Below are positions 34,650 to 46,472 of a DNA stretch of 64,000 nt, piece after piece. The notes beneath the pieces are model-generated. The model was not told where the DNA came from. It made no database searches and saw nothing but the letters and a program-made list of their open reading frames with translations. The position numbers and the translations under genes were made by a program. Source of the stretch: Rotaria sp. Silwood1 (lineage: Eukaryota > Rotifera > Eurotatoria > Philodinida > Philodinidae); contig CAJNOP010000177.1 of NCBI GenBank assembly GCA_905250075.1, positions 46,980 to 110,979 on the forward strand, given 5' to 3'. How positions within the stretch are numbered: position 1 is the first letter of the stretch; every line of letters starts with the position of its first letter.

Positions 34650-35153
34650 ATGGCAGCTTTTGGAAGTACTGAATTTGAGTTTCAAAGATTCGGCAGAACA
34701 GTTCAGGTACCAGATGCTGATATTGCCAAAGTCATGTACTATTTGGATTGTGTATGTACTGTTATTGAATATAATGATAATAATATTCGTCGATATCGGA
34801 ATTATTCAAATTGGAGAAATATGTCGGATGAAGAAGATCGATTCATTTTCTTACTAGCTTTGGCACTTTCACCAGATGAGTTAGAAGACAAGGTATTTTT
34901 CAATGCGCCAGCACTCTGCCCCGATAGTAGTAATCAGTTTTATGAAATAGGTCAAGTCAGACGTCAAATAATGGTTGTTCAATCCATTATTATTGGTGGT
35001 CAATCACGACAAGTGAAAAAAATTATGGCTTATAAGCAAGTTTGGATGCGTGCGAATTACTATGAACCAATGCAGCGACTTGCGTTTCGATTTAGTCCAG
35101 CAGGACAGCGTCAAGAAGCACTGATGAGATCAGCGGCTTGCACTATTTCCTAA
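34650..35153 (+). CDS. Unrecognised 167-residue protein, intact copy
   Basis: A single-exon ORF from the ATG at 34650: MAAFGSTEFEFQRFGRTVQVPDADIAKVMYYLDCVCTVIEYNDNNIRRYR.. to ..ALMRSAACTIS. I do not recognise the family. The protein is soluble-looking with no signal peptide or membrane segment. It has an acidic patch (MSDEEDRFIFLLALALSPDELEDKVFF) and a basic Gln/Arg-rich C-terminal third (VRRQIMVVQSIIIGGQSRQVKKIMAYKQVWMRANYYEPMQRLAFRF). A second, dead copy lies 2091 bp downstream with the same start context (TAAGTAGTATGG) and high identity, which supports this as a real gene. AATAAA follows 92 bases after the stop. A TATA-like run (TATATATATATATA near 34550) lies about 100 bases upstream. Confidence 0.75.
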   Translation: MAAFGSTEFEFQRFGRTVQVPDADIAKVMYYLDCVCTVIEYNDNNIRRYRNYSNWRNMSDEEDRFIFLLALALSPDELEDKVFFNAPALCPDSSNQFYEIGQVRRQIMVVQSIIIGGQSRQVKKIMAYKQVWMRANYYEPMQRLAFRFSPAGQRQEALMRSAACTIS

Positions 35154-36740
35154 GACAACAGCTGTGCAATATGTTTCTGGGGGACGAGTTTTTTGAACTT
35201 CAAGTTGTCTTTATTTTCGAAACGTAATTTTCAATTACTGTTGAAATAAAAGGCGAGCTTCGATGAAGCATTGATATGATATATTATCTCCTCAAGCGAA
35301 AACTGACATACAAATCATATATTAAGTCGGCTTACAATGAAATAAGTTGCGAGTTGATTCTTTTACGACATAGGCTCGTCGATTTGGAGCGTTATAGTTT
35401 CTCGCATTTCTCAAAACTACAGAGAAACCAAGTGCCCGCTAAAAACTATACGATGCTTCCTTCGCTAATACAAAGATTAGAGACCCAAACAAACTAGAAA
35501 GTTTCCATTCGGATTCGATTCACTAATGATCTCTTCTAGGAATCCGACTAACTAAGTCTTCTTGTTCTTCAACCATCATTTTTTGACCTGTTCTAACATC
35601 TTTTCCTGTCTGTTGTTTATAATTTTGATATATTTGTCATCGACCGATCCACATATCAAGTTTTCATAGTAGCAAAAGGTATTCATTGATCAGTTACTTA
35701 TTTGCCATTTTCGAATGTAAAAACTGATTATATTTTCACTGATACTTTCGCAATTGAATACATGAACATAGATTCGTTTGTTAGTACTCGAAGAGTTTTC
35801 ATGGTAGCCAAGATAATGAACTTACGTGCGTTGATAGAGCGAAAAAACCAATTGAATAGACGTGAAAGAATGTAAAAATAACAGTCACAAACTGGATTCT
35901 GCTTAAGGCTTTGTATTTAATGTGTTTTTATTTGATGTGCCCAATGGTAACGAGTGAGTGATATTCAACCTATATTTTCATAATGTTTCACTGACATATC
36001 ATGTTGATCGCATTTCTGAAGTAGATCGTCCGATATGCATGACATTTTTTTCTTCTTCACAGATTCTGTTTAATATTAGGCGAGATAAGTAAAACTATAT
36101 CGCTGTCAGCTTTATTTTAATTCTTCACATTCGTTATTCATTTGTCAATGAATCAATGTTAAATACAAGACAACACATGAAAAGGACTTCTTGTATGCTC
36201 AATTATTGGATCGATTTCATGAACATATTGAAAGAGTCCTACATATTACTAAATGTACCTCAAGTTGGAGTGTGCTTTTATGTAAGTAGAAGAAGTTCAA
36301 GCATATATTCATTTACCAATACACATACACCCTTACCAGCGAATGTATCTGTAAGACACATATTGACATGTTTGATAGTAAGTGATATTTGCATTCAAAG
36401 TCATAGGAAAAGACATCAAGGCATATTTATCGGAGTCAAAGAATTTCAGTTTAACTTTTGAGAGTACTTTCAATGAAAGATGAAGTTTTTTTTATTATGC
36501 AGGGTTTTTTCCAAGTAAAGAATATTTTTTAAAGAAAGACATTATGCTTGCACATTTTATTATCTTCAACAGCAATTAACTAATTTATTACCACTTCAGT
36601 TTTCTTTTTTCTCTGTTTGTCGACGGAAGTAAGAAGAACTATATATACATACATTAGTCAATTATGTAGTTCACTTTGAAGAGAGAAGGTTTCTTTAATA
36701 AAATTTGATAAATTTTAATCGTTCGCTTCATTTAAGTAGT
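35154..36740. other. Spacer between the two duplicated copies
   Basis: This holds the 3' flank of copy 1 (about 35160-35500, similar to 37250-37570) and the 5' flank of copy 2. The open frames here have no domain. No transposon was recognised between the copies. Confidence 0.5.
35245..35250 (+). promoter_or_regulatory. Polyadenylation signal AATAAA of the 167-residue gene
   Basis: AATAAA in the context CTGTTGAAATAAAAGG. The duplicated gene has AATAGA at the matching place (37336-37341), so the signal was lost there. Confidence 0.55.
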
Positions 36741-37243
36741 ATGGTAGTTTTTGGAAGTACTGAACTTGAGTTCCAAAGATTCGGCAGAACAGCTCATGTA
36801 CCAGATGCTGATATTGCCAAAGTCATGTACTATTTGGATTGTGTATGTACTGTTATTGAATATGATGATAATAATATTCGTCGATATCGGAATTATTCAA
36901 ATTGGAGAAATATGTCGGATGAAGAAGATCGATTCATTTTCTTACTGGCTTTGACACTTTCACCAAATGAGTTAGAAGACAAGGTCTTTTTCAATATACC
37001 AGACGTGTGTCCCGATACGAATAATGCATTTTACGAAATAGGTCAAGTTAAACGACAATTAATGGTTGTTCAATCCATTATTATTGATGGTTAATCACGA
37101 CAAGTGAAAAAATTATGGCTTACGAGCAGGTTTGGATGCGTAGACATTACTATGAACCAATGCAGCGGCTTGCGTTTCGATTTAGTCCAGAAGGACAGCG
37201 TGATGAAGCATTTATGAGATCAATGGCTTGCACTATTTCCTAA
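36741..37243 (+). pseudogene. Second copy of the 167-residue gene, inactivated
   Basis: Starts MVVFGSTELEFQRFGRTAHVPDADIAKVMYYLDCVCTVIEYDDNNIRRYR and stays close to the upstream copy to VQSIIIDG. There a CAA codon has become TAA (stop at 37093-37095). A little further on, one A is missing from the AAAAAAA run before the LMAYKQV-equivalent stretch, shifting the frame. The remaining DNA still aligns to the stop position of the intact copy (TTTCCTAA, 37241-37243). The polyadenylation hexamer is also altered. Two coding lesions and modest divergence point to a fairly young duplicate. A truncated 118-residue product could still be made. Confidence 0.85.
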
Positions 37244-38270
37244 AAAAACAGTTATACAAAGAATTTGTGTACACATTGTTCCTGAATTTGAAGTTTAAGC
37301 ACGCTTCCAAAATACATTTGTAAATTACTGTTGAAATAGAAAAAATGAGTTTGTGCAGATAATGTGTATGATACAAAACCCCATAAAGCGAAAATTGAGA
37401 CTAAACAGATATTTTTGAGAAACAAAGTTGACTAACAGTGAAACAGGTTGTGAGTTGATTTTTTCATGACTAAGTCTGGTCTATTTGGAGATTTGTGATT
37501 ACTCATAGGTTTCAATACTACAGGTGAATCAGATCCCTGCTAAAAACTTCACGGTGCTTCCTTCATTGATATATGACTACGTGAGAGATGCAGAATAAGC
37601 AACATTTTTTTCTGTATCACGTCAATTAATTTGTATATGACGACAGCATTGAAAGTTTTTCATTCATCGAACATCCATAATCACTTCTTGAACGTCATCT
37701 ATGATTTTTCATGAATAATTACATGAAAATAATGGAAATCTAACAAGGAAAGTAATCCTTCTTCAACTTGGCCTCACAGTTCATAATAGAAACTTCGGTA
37801 TGATACATTTTTGAGCTTATCATGTATCATGATCAATGTGGCAAAAGTTCTATTATACAATTAAAGCGATATCATCGTGTTTTACATTCTATTTCCAAAG
37901 AATTTCTGCTAAATGGTTTTTGTTCACATATGAGACCAGTCTGAGATATTCTTTCATCATCGATACCTGACTTAAAAGTCGAAAACAACATAGAACACAA
38001 TGATTGAATGGTTCGTATAATTCTGAATTATTTGTCAAAGGACTAAACAGACTCTACAAAGTCAAATTTATTAATGTTATCGCTGAAGATCTGGTTTTTC
38101 AATTCTGTGACGAAAATTACCTTTTGCATTATCTAAACGTCTGATCTCAAGATGAGTCAATTTTTTACTAACTACAATGTAAAATTAAGTACAGCATCTG
38201 GCAACAGTAGCTCAAAGAGAACAAAATGTTTTATGGGATTCAAATAAGAATATTTGTCTTTCGATAGGAC
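37244..38270. other. Gene-free stretch
   Basis: The first 330 bases are the duplicated 3' flank. The rest has no recognised gene. A segment near 37990-38100 (..GTTATCGCTGAAGATCTGG..) is loosely similar to 42010-42065 and may be a diverged repeat. Confidence 0.4.
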
Positions 38271-38348
38271 GTGTGGGTGCGCGTGTGAGTGATAGTCTAG
38301 AAGAGCAAAGGACTTACACCTACACCAATGCACCCACACTTACACCCC
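38271..38348. repeat. GT/AC-rich hairpin repeat, copy 4
   Basis: GTGTGGGTGCGCGTGTGAGTG, a loop, then CACACCTACACC-like and CACCCACACTTACACCCC. It directly abuts the 5' edge of the NHL pseudogene (GGTGGCCATGGTGCAG), so it interrupts that gene copy at an exon edge or within a codon run. Confidence 0.7.
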
Positions 38349-38349
38349 T

Positions 38350-38795
38350 GGTGGCCATGGTGCAGATGATGGTCTCTATCAACTCAGTTTTCCAACCTTC
38401 CTCTTTGCTATCGACAACAGGTTGTCTACGTGTCGGACTACTACAACCATCATGTGATGAAATAGGACAAAGGTGCAACAGAAGTGGTGATGGTTGCTGG
38501 TAATCAAGGTAAAGAGAATGCTCTGACACAATTGCATTATCCTAATGGACTATTCGTCGAACCGTACGGTACCCTCTATATGGCAGACTCGAGTAATGAT
38601 CGAATGATGCGTTGACCTAAAGGGGCAAAAATAGGTATTGTCATCGCGGGTGGAATTGGTGTTGGAGAAGGAGCAAATCAGTTGTATCAATTCAATGGTG
38701 TGTCCTTCGATCAAAATGGTAATCTCTATGGTGCCGATTATCGAAAATACCGAGTTCAACGGTTTTATATCGAAAACACTCATTGCGACCGCTAG
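38350..38795 (+). pseudogene. NHL-repeat protein pseudogene
   Basis: Frames give GGHGADDGLYQLSFPTFLFAIDN, then after a frame change VVYVSDYYNHHVMK, stop, DKGATEVVMVAGNQGKENALTQLHYPNGLFVEPYGTLYMADSSNDRMMR, stop, PKGAKIGIVIAGGIGVGEGANQLYQFNGVSFDQNGNLYGADYRKYRVQRF. These are NHL beta-propeller blades (VAGG.G.G...QL..P.GL.VD...LYVAD..N.R....). NHL-only proteins are abundant in bdelloids. There is one frameshift near 38415 and stops at the TAG before DKGAT and the TGA before PKGAK. Only about 2.5 blades remain. Confidence 0.8.
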
Positions 38796-39322
38796 CGTTT
38801 TTCTCTCTCTATCAAATAAATCGCAATTAATGAAAAAGAATGCCCATGCAAAAAAATGAATGAATTTCATTCCTATTCGATCCCATGCACAACCAGGAAC
38901 CACTCTCGTAGAGCCACGGCAGTGCGGAAGGGGGGACGGGGGCATGCATGCATAGTGCAAACTCATATACACATGACGTGTATGTGAGATTCATAAAGTC
39001 CGATTGTATATCATAGACTCCAAGACAGTTCCTGATCGAGCTTTTAGGGTGAGTTTTGGATGTTGGTATCTAGGATCTCCTGATTGTTCGACACTAACAA
39101 CTGTACAATCACACCGACACTCACACTGATCGAGCACTTATTGTCCATTCTGTATTCTTTGATGTGTGACATCCCTTTGTGAATAATAAAAGATAATATA
39201 GGTTCAATTGATTAGATATTAGTTTGTACGATTGAAAAACTTAAACACCGCATGTTACTAATCGAAATTTTATTAAACTGAGGAAAAGAGCCTGGCAAAA
39301 CAATAAGCGATATTATTTGTTT
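38796..39322. other. Gene-free stretch
   Basis: Contains a GC-rich patch around 38885-38965 (..GTAGAGCCACGGCAGTGCGG.., G-run, GCATGCATGCAT) that may be transposon debris. No coding sequence was recognised. Confidence 0.35.
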
Positions 39323-40005
39323 TTAAGTACAGTGTCCAATACCCAAAGATGCTCCTGATATTGGTGTCAATTTCATCCATGCACGCATTGCATTGATTAC
39401 AGGTATATCACGATGTGTACGTGTATATCCATTGCCAACATAAGAACATGCCATAGGTTCATGTGCTTTAATGTAAGGTACTGATTTACGACATGTTTCA
39501 TACATTACTGTGCATAGATCGCATGATGATTTTCCATCAGGAATACCAAGATCACCATACGTATGATAATAAGATGAAAGAAGAAATCGAATAGGCCAAT
39601 CATTATCATTGTCAGTTACACCATTTGGATTTGTAAAAAGACGAATTTCAAAATTGCGATGAACTGATACAGAACAATTTTTAACAAGAACACAACCAAA
39701 AGTATCCATATCACGACTACTTGAACCTGGATTTTGTTGATCATGATCATCATTTTGAATAACTACACGATGACGTGGTATAGTTGGATTATGAAATGGT
39801 TCTTTTGAATAAAGACCATCCCACATCTATATTAGCATAGTAAATGAAAACTAAAAAAACATTAGGAAAATACTTCGAAAAATTTTACTTTGATCTTATC
39901 GACTTCTGAATCTAAAATGAGATCTTGTTTGAGAATATTTGTAAACATAGTACCATACCATGAAGGTCCTGTCCAAATATATTGTGCTTCTCCACCTTTT
40001 GTAAA
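39323..40005 (-). CDS. 3' exons of an unrecognised gene
   Basis: Two exons on the minus strand join in phase 0. Exon 39874 to about 39990 reads GGEAQYIWTGPSWYGTMFTNILKQDLILDSEVDKIKVKFFE. The intron is GTATTTTCC..ATATAG, and the exon 39323-39826 reads MWDGLYSKEPFHNPTIPRHRVVIQNDDHDQQ..DTFGCVLVKNCSVSVHRNFEIRLF..DGKSSCDLCTVMYETCRKSVPYIKAHEPMACSYVGNGYTRTHRDIPVINAMRAWMKLTPISGASLGIGHCT. Codon use is coherent and no stop interrupts it. The left part may start at an acceptor (TTTTACAAAAG) after a (TA)n run, and I could not find more 5' exons, so the gene may be 5'-truncated. The Cys-rich C-terminal half suggests an extracellular or lumenal protein. Family not recognised. Confidence 0.55.
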
Positions 40006-40010
40006 ATGCA

Positions 40011-42622
40011 AATATATATATATATTTTTTGCTTCAACTTAATATATTATATCACAAAATACAGCGAAAAAGAGATCTATATTTACAAAAAAAAAAGAAT
40101 ATCTACTCTACACGATTAATTTTCTACACTCCGAAACAGGATCATTTTTTTGGTGGGTAATAGAGGGAGGGTATAGATATGGATGTTCCTATTCTCTTTG
40201 TATACCGAGTCACAGCCACAGTCACTCTGGAAGTTCTAACTGAGAATAAATATTTTATGAAAAAAAGTGATGAATGAATATTTACTATATAGCTTTGAAA
40301 TATTTTCTTTCTTAACTCTTCCCGCTACAAAGCAGAACCAAATAAAAGTTATCTTTTTTGTTGGTGACTTCGATGTATAGTCTATCAAACGCATACTTGA
40401 AAGAAAGTCTTAAATAAACGCGAGAATTAAGCATACACATGCGAATGAATTTGTACCAAAAACAAGTCGCATGATATGGTATAAGAAACTTTAGAATACG
40501 TAAGCAAGAAAAATCCTAGACTAACTAGAAAACCGAAAAATCTTGATACATGTACAAAGACTCAAGTGGTGTCGTTTTAATAAATTGTATTTTGTCGTGA
40601 TCTAATCAAGTGATTTGGAAAGATCAATCGACTATTTTTTCCATTGAACCGATAATTACAGTGACGGTAATTCAAGGGTATTTTTTGTCAAAATACTTGC
40701 TATTCTACTTAAATTCATTAATACAGTAAGAAAAAAAAGTATTATATAGCTATTAGAGAATTTTTTTCTGATGATAAGACATGGAACATGAGAGAAAGAT
40801 TTTTGCACGACATGCAATTTGCTAAGAATATGCAGAATGGCCAAAATTTTACCATTAGCGAAATAGTCTGCAAATGTGTTTATCATATCAGTATGATTCC
40901 CATCCTTAACAGTCTTCAGTTCCATGATGGCTCCTTTAAAGAAAATGTCTGTACCGCTTGAACGCTAAGATGACAATTTAAGACACTTTCTGCTTTGCGC
41001 CATAATCGCACTACGGACAACGTCCATGGGTGGGTTTGGGCATAGATAAACGTGTTGGGGGCTTTAATATCAGTACTATAATAAATTTTCACATTATCAA
41101 ACCAAGCTAAACTTGCATGGGACTAAGGGTGTGGGCGTGGGTGATGGAGTTCTCTTTAATCACATTCACACGATTCACTCACAACCACATTCATACTCTT
41201 TTTCTGCAAATGTTAATGATGACAGAGCTAAACTAATGATGGATATGCCAAATTCGTACTAATGAAGAATGACAGAACAAGAAGTTAAAAAAACCAGGAA
41301 ATCTATGAGATTTCTTTCAAATTGATTAAGAGTCTAAACAAACGATGTCTGCGGCTTAATATTTCACGAAATATATTTTCATCAATTGAATGAAGTCAAC
41401 AGAATTCTCCTCATAAACGAACCGAATTTTGACCAATAGGAAACATTTGAAGTACGATAAAAGAACAACGATGCAGATGAAAACACAATAATCTTGAACA
41501 CTTGATTAAATCACATTAGAACCCAAACTCTGTTAAAATACTTAAAGAAGAAGATTATTCGAAAGAGATCAACATATTGTGTTAAGGCACACTCTGATCT
41601 TTCAAATGATGTCCTTAGAAGCAGAATTTGTTTATTATTTTAAAGAACAATATACGAAACGTGATGGTACTTCATTTGTTCTTAAACTTTTTCAGCTGAA
41701 GAAAAAATGAAACTTAATTCAAGACACAGACACCTGAACTTACGAAGTATGTTTATTAGCACTAGATGAATATAGATCATGTCTAGCTATATCAACCATT
41801 AGAACTTGCTTGATTGTTGTCTGAAGATGACACATTAATTTGATACATACTCAAGTATTGAAAAATATTCATGTTGTAAAAGGCATGATGATTTAAACAA
41901 TTAGGTTCATTGTAATTCAGTCGAAACGTTGAACAATATCTTAACAAATACTTGTCACACATGATAAAATAAGTCCTTTGTGTTCTATGATTCGAACAAA
42001 ACGGAAGAACTGCTTTTTTGATGTTATCATTACCGAATTCTCAGTAAAGATCTGAACTTTCTCGTCACTCTAATAATTTGATGCAGTTCTCTTTGGTTTT
42101 TTTGTGTTATAGAGACCAATATATTAGATCATCATCATCATGTTTCCCTCCTTTTTTGTGATGTTATAATTATGGATGAAATATAAGATCTTCAGATGTT
42201 AAACTTTGAACTTGATCGATTCGTTGAATATGCAATACAGTGCTTGCTCAATTCATGGCGAACTTTATTTTGTATACATATCAATAAGTAAAGTGTACAT
42301 TCAAATGAGTACTAGTATCTGACTTCTCTTTTAATAACACATAAGATTGAATATTCATGATTCAAACTTTTAGTCATTGGATATGAAAAATCCAAAAAAA
42401 AAAACAAAACGTAGCAAGATATAGAAAGAATATTTTATTTATTTTGATTCAAATTAAATTATTTTTGATTGATAAAACAATGAAATGAATTTCGATTAGT
42501 AATATAGTTTAGGGAAAAAGTAACAAACGGGCTGAATTCGAAACGAAGATAAAAAAATGAAGGTAAGGAACCATCTAGTGTAATATATCAATGGAAAGAA
42601 TAAATTGTCTTATGTTTTGAGT
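40011..42622. other. Gene-poor stretch
   Basis: No supported gene. An 89-codon minus frame (40656-40925, MELKTVKDGNHTDMINTFADYFANGKILAILHIL..) has a plausible start but no recognised domain or context. A GT/AC hairpin lies at 41127-41198. Confidence 0.4.
41127..41198. repeat. GT/AC-rich hairpin repeat, copy 5
   Basis: GGGTGTGGGCGTGGGTGATGG, a loop, then CACATTCACACGATTCACTC and CACAACCACATTCATACTC. The pairing is imperfect but the strand asymmetry is clear. Confidence 0.6.
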
Positions 42623-42955
42623 TCATTTTTTACTAAGGCACGCTTTGTAACATTTCATGAACTCATCATCAGCATCAGCATCGCTGCAGTCATATACACA
42701 GTTTTTCTCGTCCTCGCTGAGATCCCATTTAAATATATCATTTCCCCCACGTTTAATTGAATATGACTTCAATTGGGGCTCGGCCATCTTGTGCGATCTT
42801 CTTTGCTCATTGTTGGCAAAATTGTGCATTAATCGACGTAATTCAAGATCTGTCTGACGATCGACTACCCACCGCTTGTTTTTGGGGGCACCTTCAGTTT
42901 TCATAATGAACAGAGTAACCAACAGTAGTAAGGCAGCAGCAACAGCAGTACGCAT
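42623..42955 (-). CDS. Small secreted peptide precursor with a twin CX3C motif
   Basis: A 110-residue ORF with a strong signal peptide (MRTAVAAALLLLVTLFIMKTEG, cleavage likely before APKNKRW). A basic, polar pro-region (RRLMHNFANNEQRRSHKM..) with a KR site at 68-69 follows, then an acidic C-terminal module CVYDCSDADADDEFMKCYKAC. Cysteines 86, 90, 102 and 106 give CX3C-X11-CX3C, the spacing of a helical hairpin closed by two disulfides. Comparable folds occur in plant alpha-hairpinins and some animal toxins and neuropeptides, but the exact family is unknown. Processing at KR could release a peptide of about 40 residues. The role is inferred only: secreted defence, toxin-like or signalling. Confidence 0.75.
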   Translation of the reverse strand: MRTAVAAALLLLVTLFIMKTEGAPKNKRWVVDRQTDLELRRLMHNFANNEQRRSHKMAEPQLKSYSIKRGGNDIFKWDLSEDEKNCVYDCSDADADDEFMKCYKACLSKK

Positions 42956-43052
42956 GTTAGATAATGATTCTGTGAGTTAAAAACAGAGTAAAAACCAAAT
43001 TACTGACGATTTTTGTGTACACACTAACGATACGTCTCTCACTATACGTATG

Positions 43053-43063
43053 TTTATATATAT
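43053..43063 (-). promoter_or_regulatory. TATA-like box of the secreted peptide gene
   Basis: Minus-strand sequence ATATATATAAACA lies about 100 bases before the ATG of the secreted peptide gene. A CTCACAG acceptor-like site just before the ATG hints at a 5' UTR intron. Confidence 0.45.
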
Positions 43064-43302
43064 GCAAGTGGATGATTGGACATATAATTGAAAAAAGCAA
43101 TAAAATTAAGGAAACAAAAAAGTAATTTGCTCGAGTGTGACTGCCTATTGCAACTTTTTTTTTTCTTTTCCAATGCTAGTACAGAAAAGAAAAAAGAGTC
43201 ATTTTTCGTGCTGATAAAATCGATTGATGTTGATCAAAAAGCACCACGCAGTTATTTCACATAGTAAGGCTGTATACCAATCATACTAACCTACACAATT
43301 AC

Positions 43303-43570
43303 CTTGACTGCGATCTTGAATCTATGAATTTCATGAGTGTTTGGATCGTTGAGTATGTTATGTCTATTTGACATGAGTGATGCAGTGTTCATTATCAGCA
43401 ACACTTACACTCTCTGATTTCGACAATGGTAAACGGAATCGAGCAAGTTTATTATCTAAAAAAAGCAATTCAGTTAAAGAAGGATCATTCGATAGCAAAA
43501 CTCGTGATTGATCAATTTTGTGGGTCTCATCAAGTAGTTTTTCAATTTCTTTCTTCACATTTATTAATAG
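43303..43570 (-). CDS. Internal exons of an unrecognised gene
   Basis: One clean 54-codon exon (43409-43570) is bounded by a CTGTAG acceptor and a GTAAGT donor, both in phase 0. It reads LLINVKKEIEKLLDETHKIDQSRVLLSNDPSLTELLFLDNKLARFRLPLSKSES, with a helical, coiled-coil-like first half. A 19-nt exon follows (43303-43321, IQDRSQ) with good sites on both sides. Possible upstream coding (CLVYQSSYGIYAHSQ, about 43600-43645) does not join in phase. It may be a fragment of a larger gene whose remaining exons were lost or not recognised. Confidence 0.45.
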
Positions 43571-43645
43571 CTACAGATGGGACGCGTTTACCTTACTGAC
43601 TATGAGCATATATACCATATGATGATTGATAAACTAAACACTAAA

Positions 43646-45443
43646 GAGAAAAAAAAACAAGCGTTTGATATATGACAGACCGTGCAATCACAATCGTCAC
43701 TTTGCACGAAAGCAAGGCACGAGAAAGGCACATACTTTTGTCGACTAGAATATCACTTTACACTTGCATGATAATTGAACTACTCAAATCAACATAAACA
43801 AAAGTGATGTATTCAATACATATTTCAATCACTCTAAAATTGAATATTGTCGGAGTATTAATTTGATAGTATAGGGTAAACGTAAAATATACACTCAGGT
43901 TAGTAACACAGTGCTATGAAAACAAAAATGAAAAATTCTCTTCTCGTTGACAATTAATATTGACTGTGTCTGAAATAGAATTGATTATTCCCTATTGGTA
44001 ATCACATTGCAGACCACTAGTGTTCAAAGTCATTTTCTATGAGTTACTCAGACTTGTACATCATCATTAAATGAAGTCACGCTTACAACTAATGAATAAA
44101 TCAAACACTTTAATTATCTACTATATATATTGACAATTATTGATTGAAATGAATGCACATAATTATGTAGTAGTTAGGTCATCAACAAGTCTTGATTATA
44201 CCATCCTCTACGTACAGGTGAATAGCAAACGAGAAAGACGTATTTCTAAATATATAATTACTGTAATATAAATATTCGTGTTGACTTGTGATGATGAGTA
44301 TTTTTGTTCATTTTTGATACATGTGCATCAGATACGTAATCAATTCGTATGATTATATTTCAATATTTTCAATAAAGAGTTTGTATATTGAATTGTACGA
44401 TTCTCTCTTTTGTTCTTATTGTTGGTAAAAATATCATGATTAGTAATACATGGAATTTTTATAAAATATTTATAGCGATTCCTATAGTTATTGTCAGACA
44501 ATCTCCTCTGTTCAATCGAGTTGTGACGAAGAATATCCAAGAATCAAGAATCGACCAATTCATTATCTTGATTAGGATAACTGATATGATTAATAGTTTA
44601 TTTAGTGCATAAGATTTTTCTTTGAATCAATCGAATCATTCAATATCACAAACTATGAAGTTCGAAGAATTAAAAATATACTAATCCATGTGCGTTGTAA
44701 TGAGCGAAAAAATCCCAGATAGATTTGTTCGTAATAAAGACATCAACTATTCTGATGGGTTCGATGAGAATTTCTTCACAAATAAATCAATAACAATGAT
44801 TTGTACAAGTTAAATGAATAGATCGAGAACAATTTCGATACTAATATAACATCTAGAATTAGAAATCTGTATTAGAAGCAGCTAAGATATAGGAAAACAA
44901 AGCATATATGTGGTTTCTATTATGGTTTGTTATGTACAATGACTTTGTTAAAGAGAATTTGAAATCAAATAGCATTTGATAATTTATGAACGACTACCGC
45001 TGAAACAATGTTGTTTTAAGTGTCTTCTTAGTTGATTGTGAATCGATCAACTACAATCTCATAATCTTGTCTACATGACTTTTTTAATAAAAGACGAAGT
45101 TTTTCTATGCTATATTAATCTTAATATTCTTCGAGCTCTTTATGAGAAGATAATGAGCATTCTAACTAACTATTTTTGAATATTTTAAAATAATAATATA
45201 AACAATTAAATAATAGTATTATTCATCATCATTTCAAAGAATTTCTCGTAAAGTTTTTTTTTTTTTTTCTTAATAGAAAATAATCAGATTTTCTATTGTT
45301 CTTTATTTTTTTTTTAACAGAAACACAAAATTATCATTTGTAGAAGAAAAAAACAAAAAAAAAGAGAACGTTCAAATTTCAGTTTTAATTTGTCTAATAT
45401 TAATCAAATTGAAATAGTATATTTTCATATAAATTAATTTTTA
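43646..45443. other. Gene-free stretch
   Basis: About 1.8 kb of AT-rich sequence. The opposed open frames at 44340-44612 cover each other and have no domain. T-rich runs lie near 45256-45316, the presumed 3' flank of the next gene. Confidence 0.4.
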
Positions 45444-46472
45444 CTATTGACTTTTAAAATCATCTTCAACAAAATCAATTTTCATTAAACCATTTTTATT
45501 TTTTATTTTTTTCATAATTTTATTACATGTTTGTAATTTAATATGATGAATTTTTAATAAATGTTTTTTTAATGAACCTATAAAAATTAATTTTCTACAA
45601 TTAGAAGATGTAATTCTATTTAATGGACATTGAATACGACGATAACGTTGATCAATAATATTTAATTCAGATTGAAAAATACATGTTGTTAAAGGATCTA
45701 ATTTATTAATTATTGCTTTTGTTAATATTGATGATAATGACCAAGTTAAATGATGATAACGATTAAAATGTTTTAATAAACAAATATCATATGTTTTTCT
45801 CTTTAATGAACATAAACGTAATTTATGTTTAGCAGTCAAACCATATATACCAAGATGAGTTAATGGACATTGACCATAAACATATCTCATATTATTAAAT
45901 TTTATATTAGTAGAATTAAATGAAGATAATTTTGTCATATCTTTTTTATTACTAGAAAAAGAATATTAAATTAAATAATGAAAAATTTTTCATTACTTTT
46001 CTTTTATAATTTTATTATGATAATATTCATGAATTTTTCTTACATATAATTTAATTTGTTCAATATCATATTGATATAGAAAAGTTTGACCATTTTTAAC
46101 ATCATTTAAAAGTTGAAATTTTTGTTTTATTAATTTTTGTGTTGAAATAATAAATTGATATTCTTTTTCAAGTTCATTTAATTTATTTTTATAATTTTCA
46201 TTAACAAGATAAATATCTTTTTGATAATTATTATTAAGATTATTTTTATTTTCTTCAATTGAATTAATTATTTCATTTAATGATTGACTAAGTTTATTAA
46301 ATGATTTTTCATATTGAGCAAGAAATAAATCTTTATGTTCAATTATATGTTCTTGACATAAATCTAATTGACAATGATTTAAACATATTGATGATATTAA
46401 ACGAGTACAGAATGGATGTTCACAGATTCTAGACATAAATATGGGTATTTTGTTGAGATAATATCTATCCAA
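45444..46472 (-). CDS. B-box-type zinc finger and coiled-coil protein
   Basis: Two exons (45997-46472 and 45444-45951) separated by a 45-nt intron (GTAATG..TTCTAG) give 327 residues. The N-terminal Cys/His cluster CEHPFCTRLISSICLNHCQLDLCQEHIIEH (about residues 16-45, counted from the first ATG) resembles a B-box zinc finger. It is followed by about 90 residues of coiled coil (SFNKLSQSLNEIINSIEENKNNLNNNYQKDI..LNELEKEYQFI), the architecture of TRIM-like proteins without a RING. Exon 2 has a second Cys/His-rich region (CPLTHLGIYGLTAKHKLRLCSLKRKTYDICLLKHFNRYHH and CRKLIFIGSLKKHLLKIHH), possibly degenerate C2H2 fingers. Two ATGs, at 46472 and 46436, are possible. A ubiquitin-pathway or scaffold role would be a guess. 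Confidence 0.75.
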
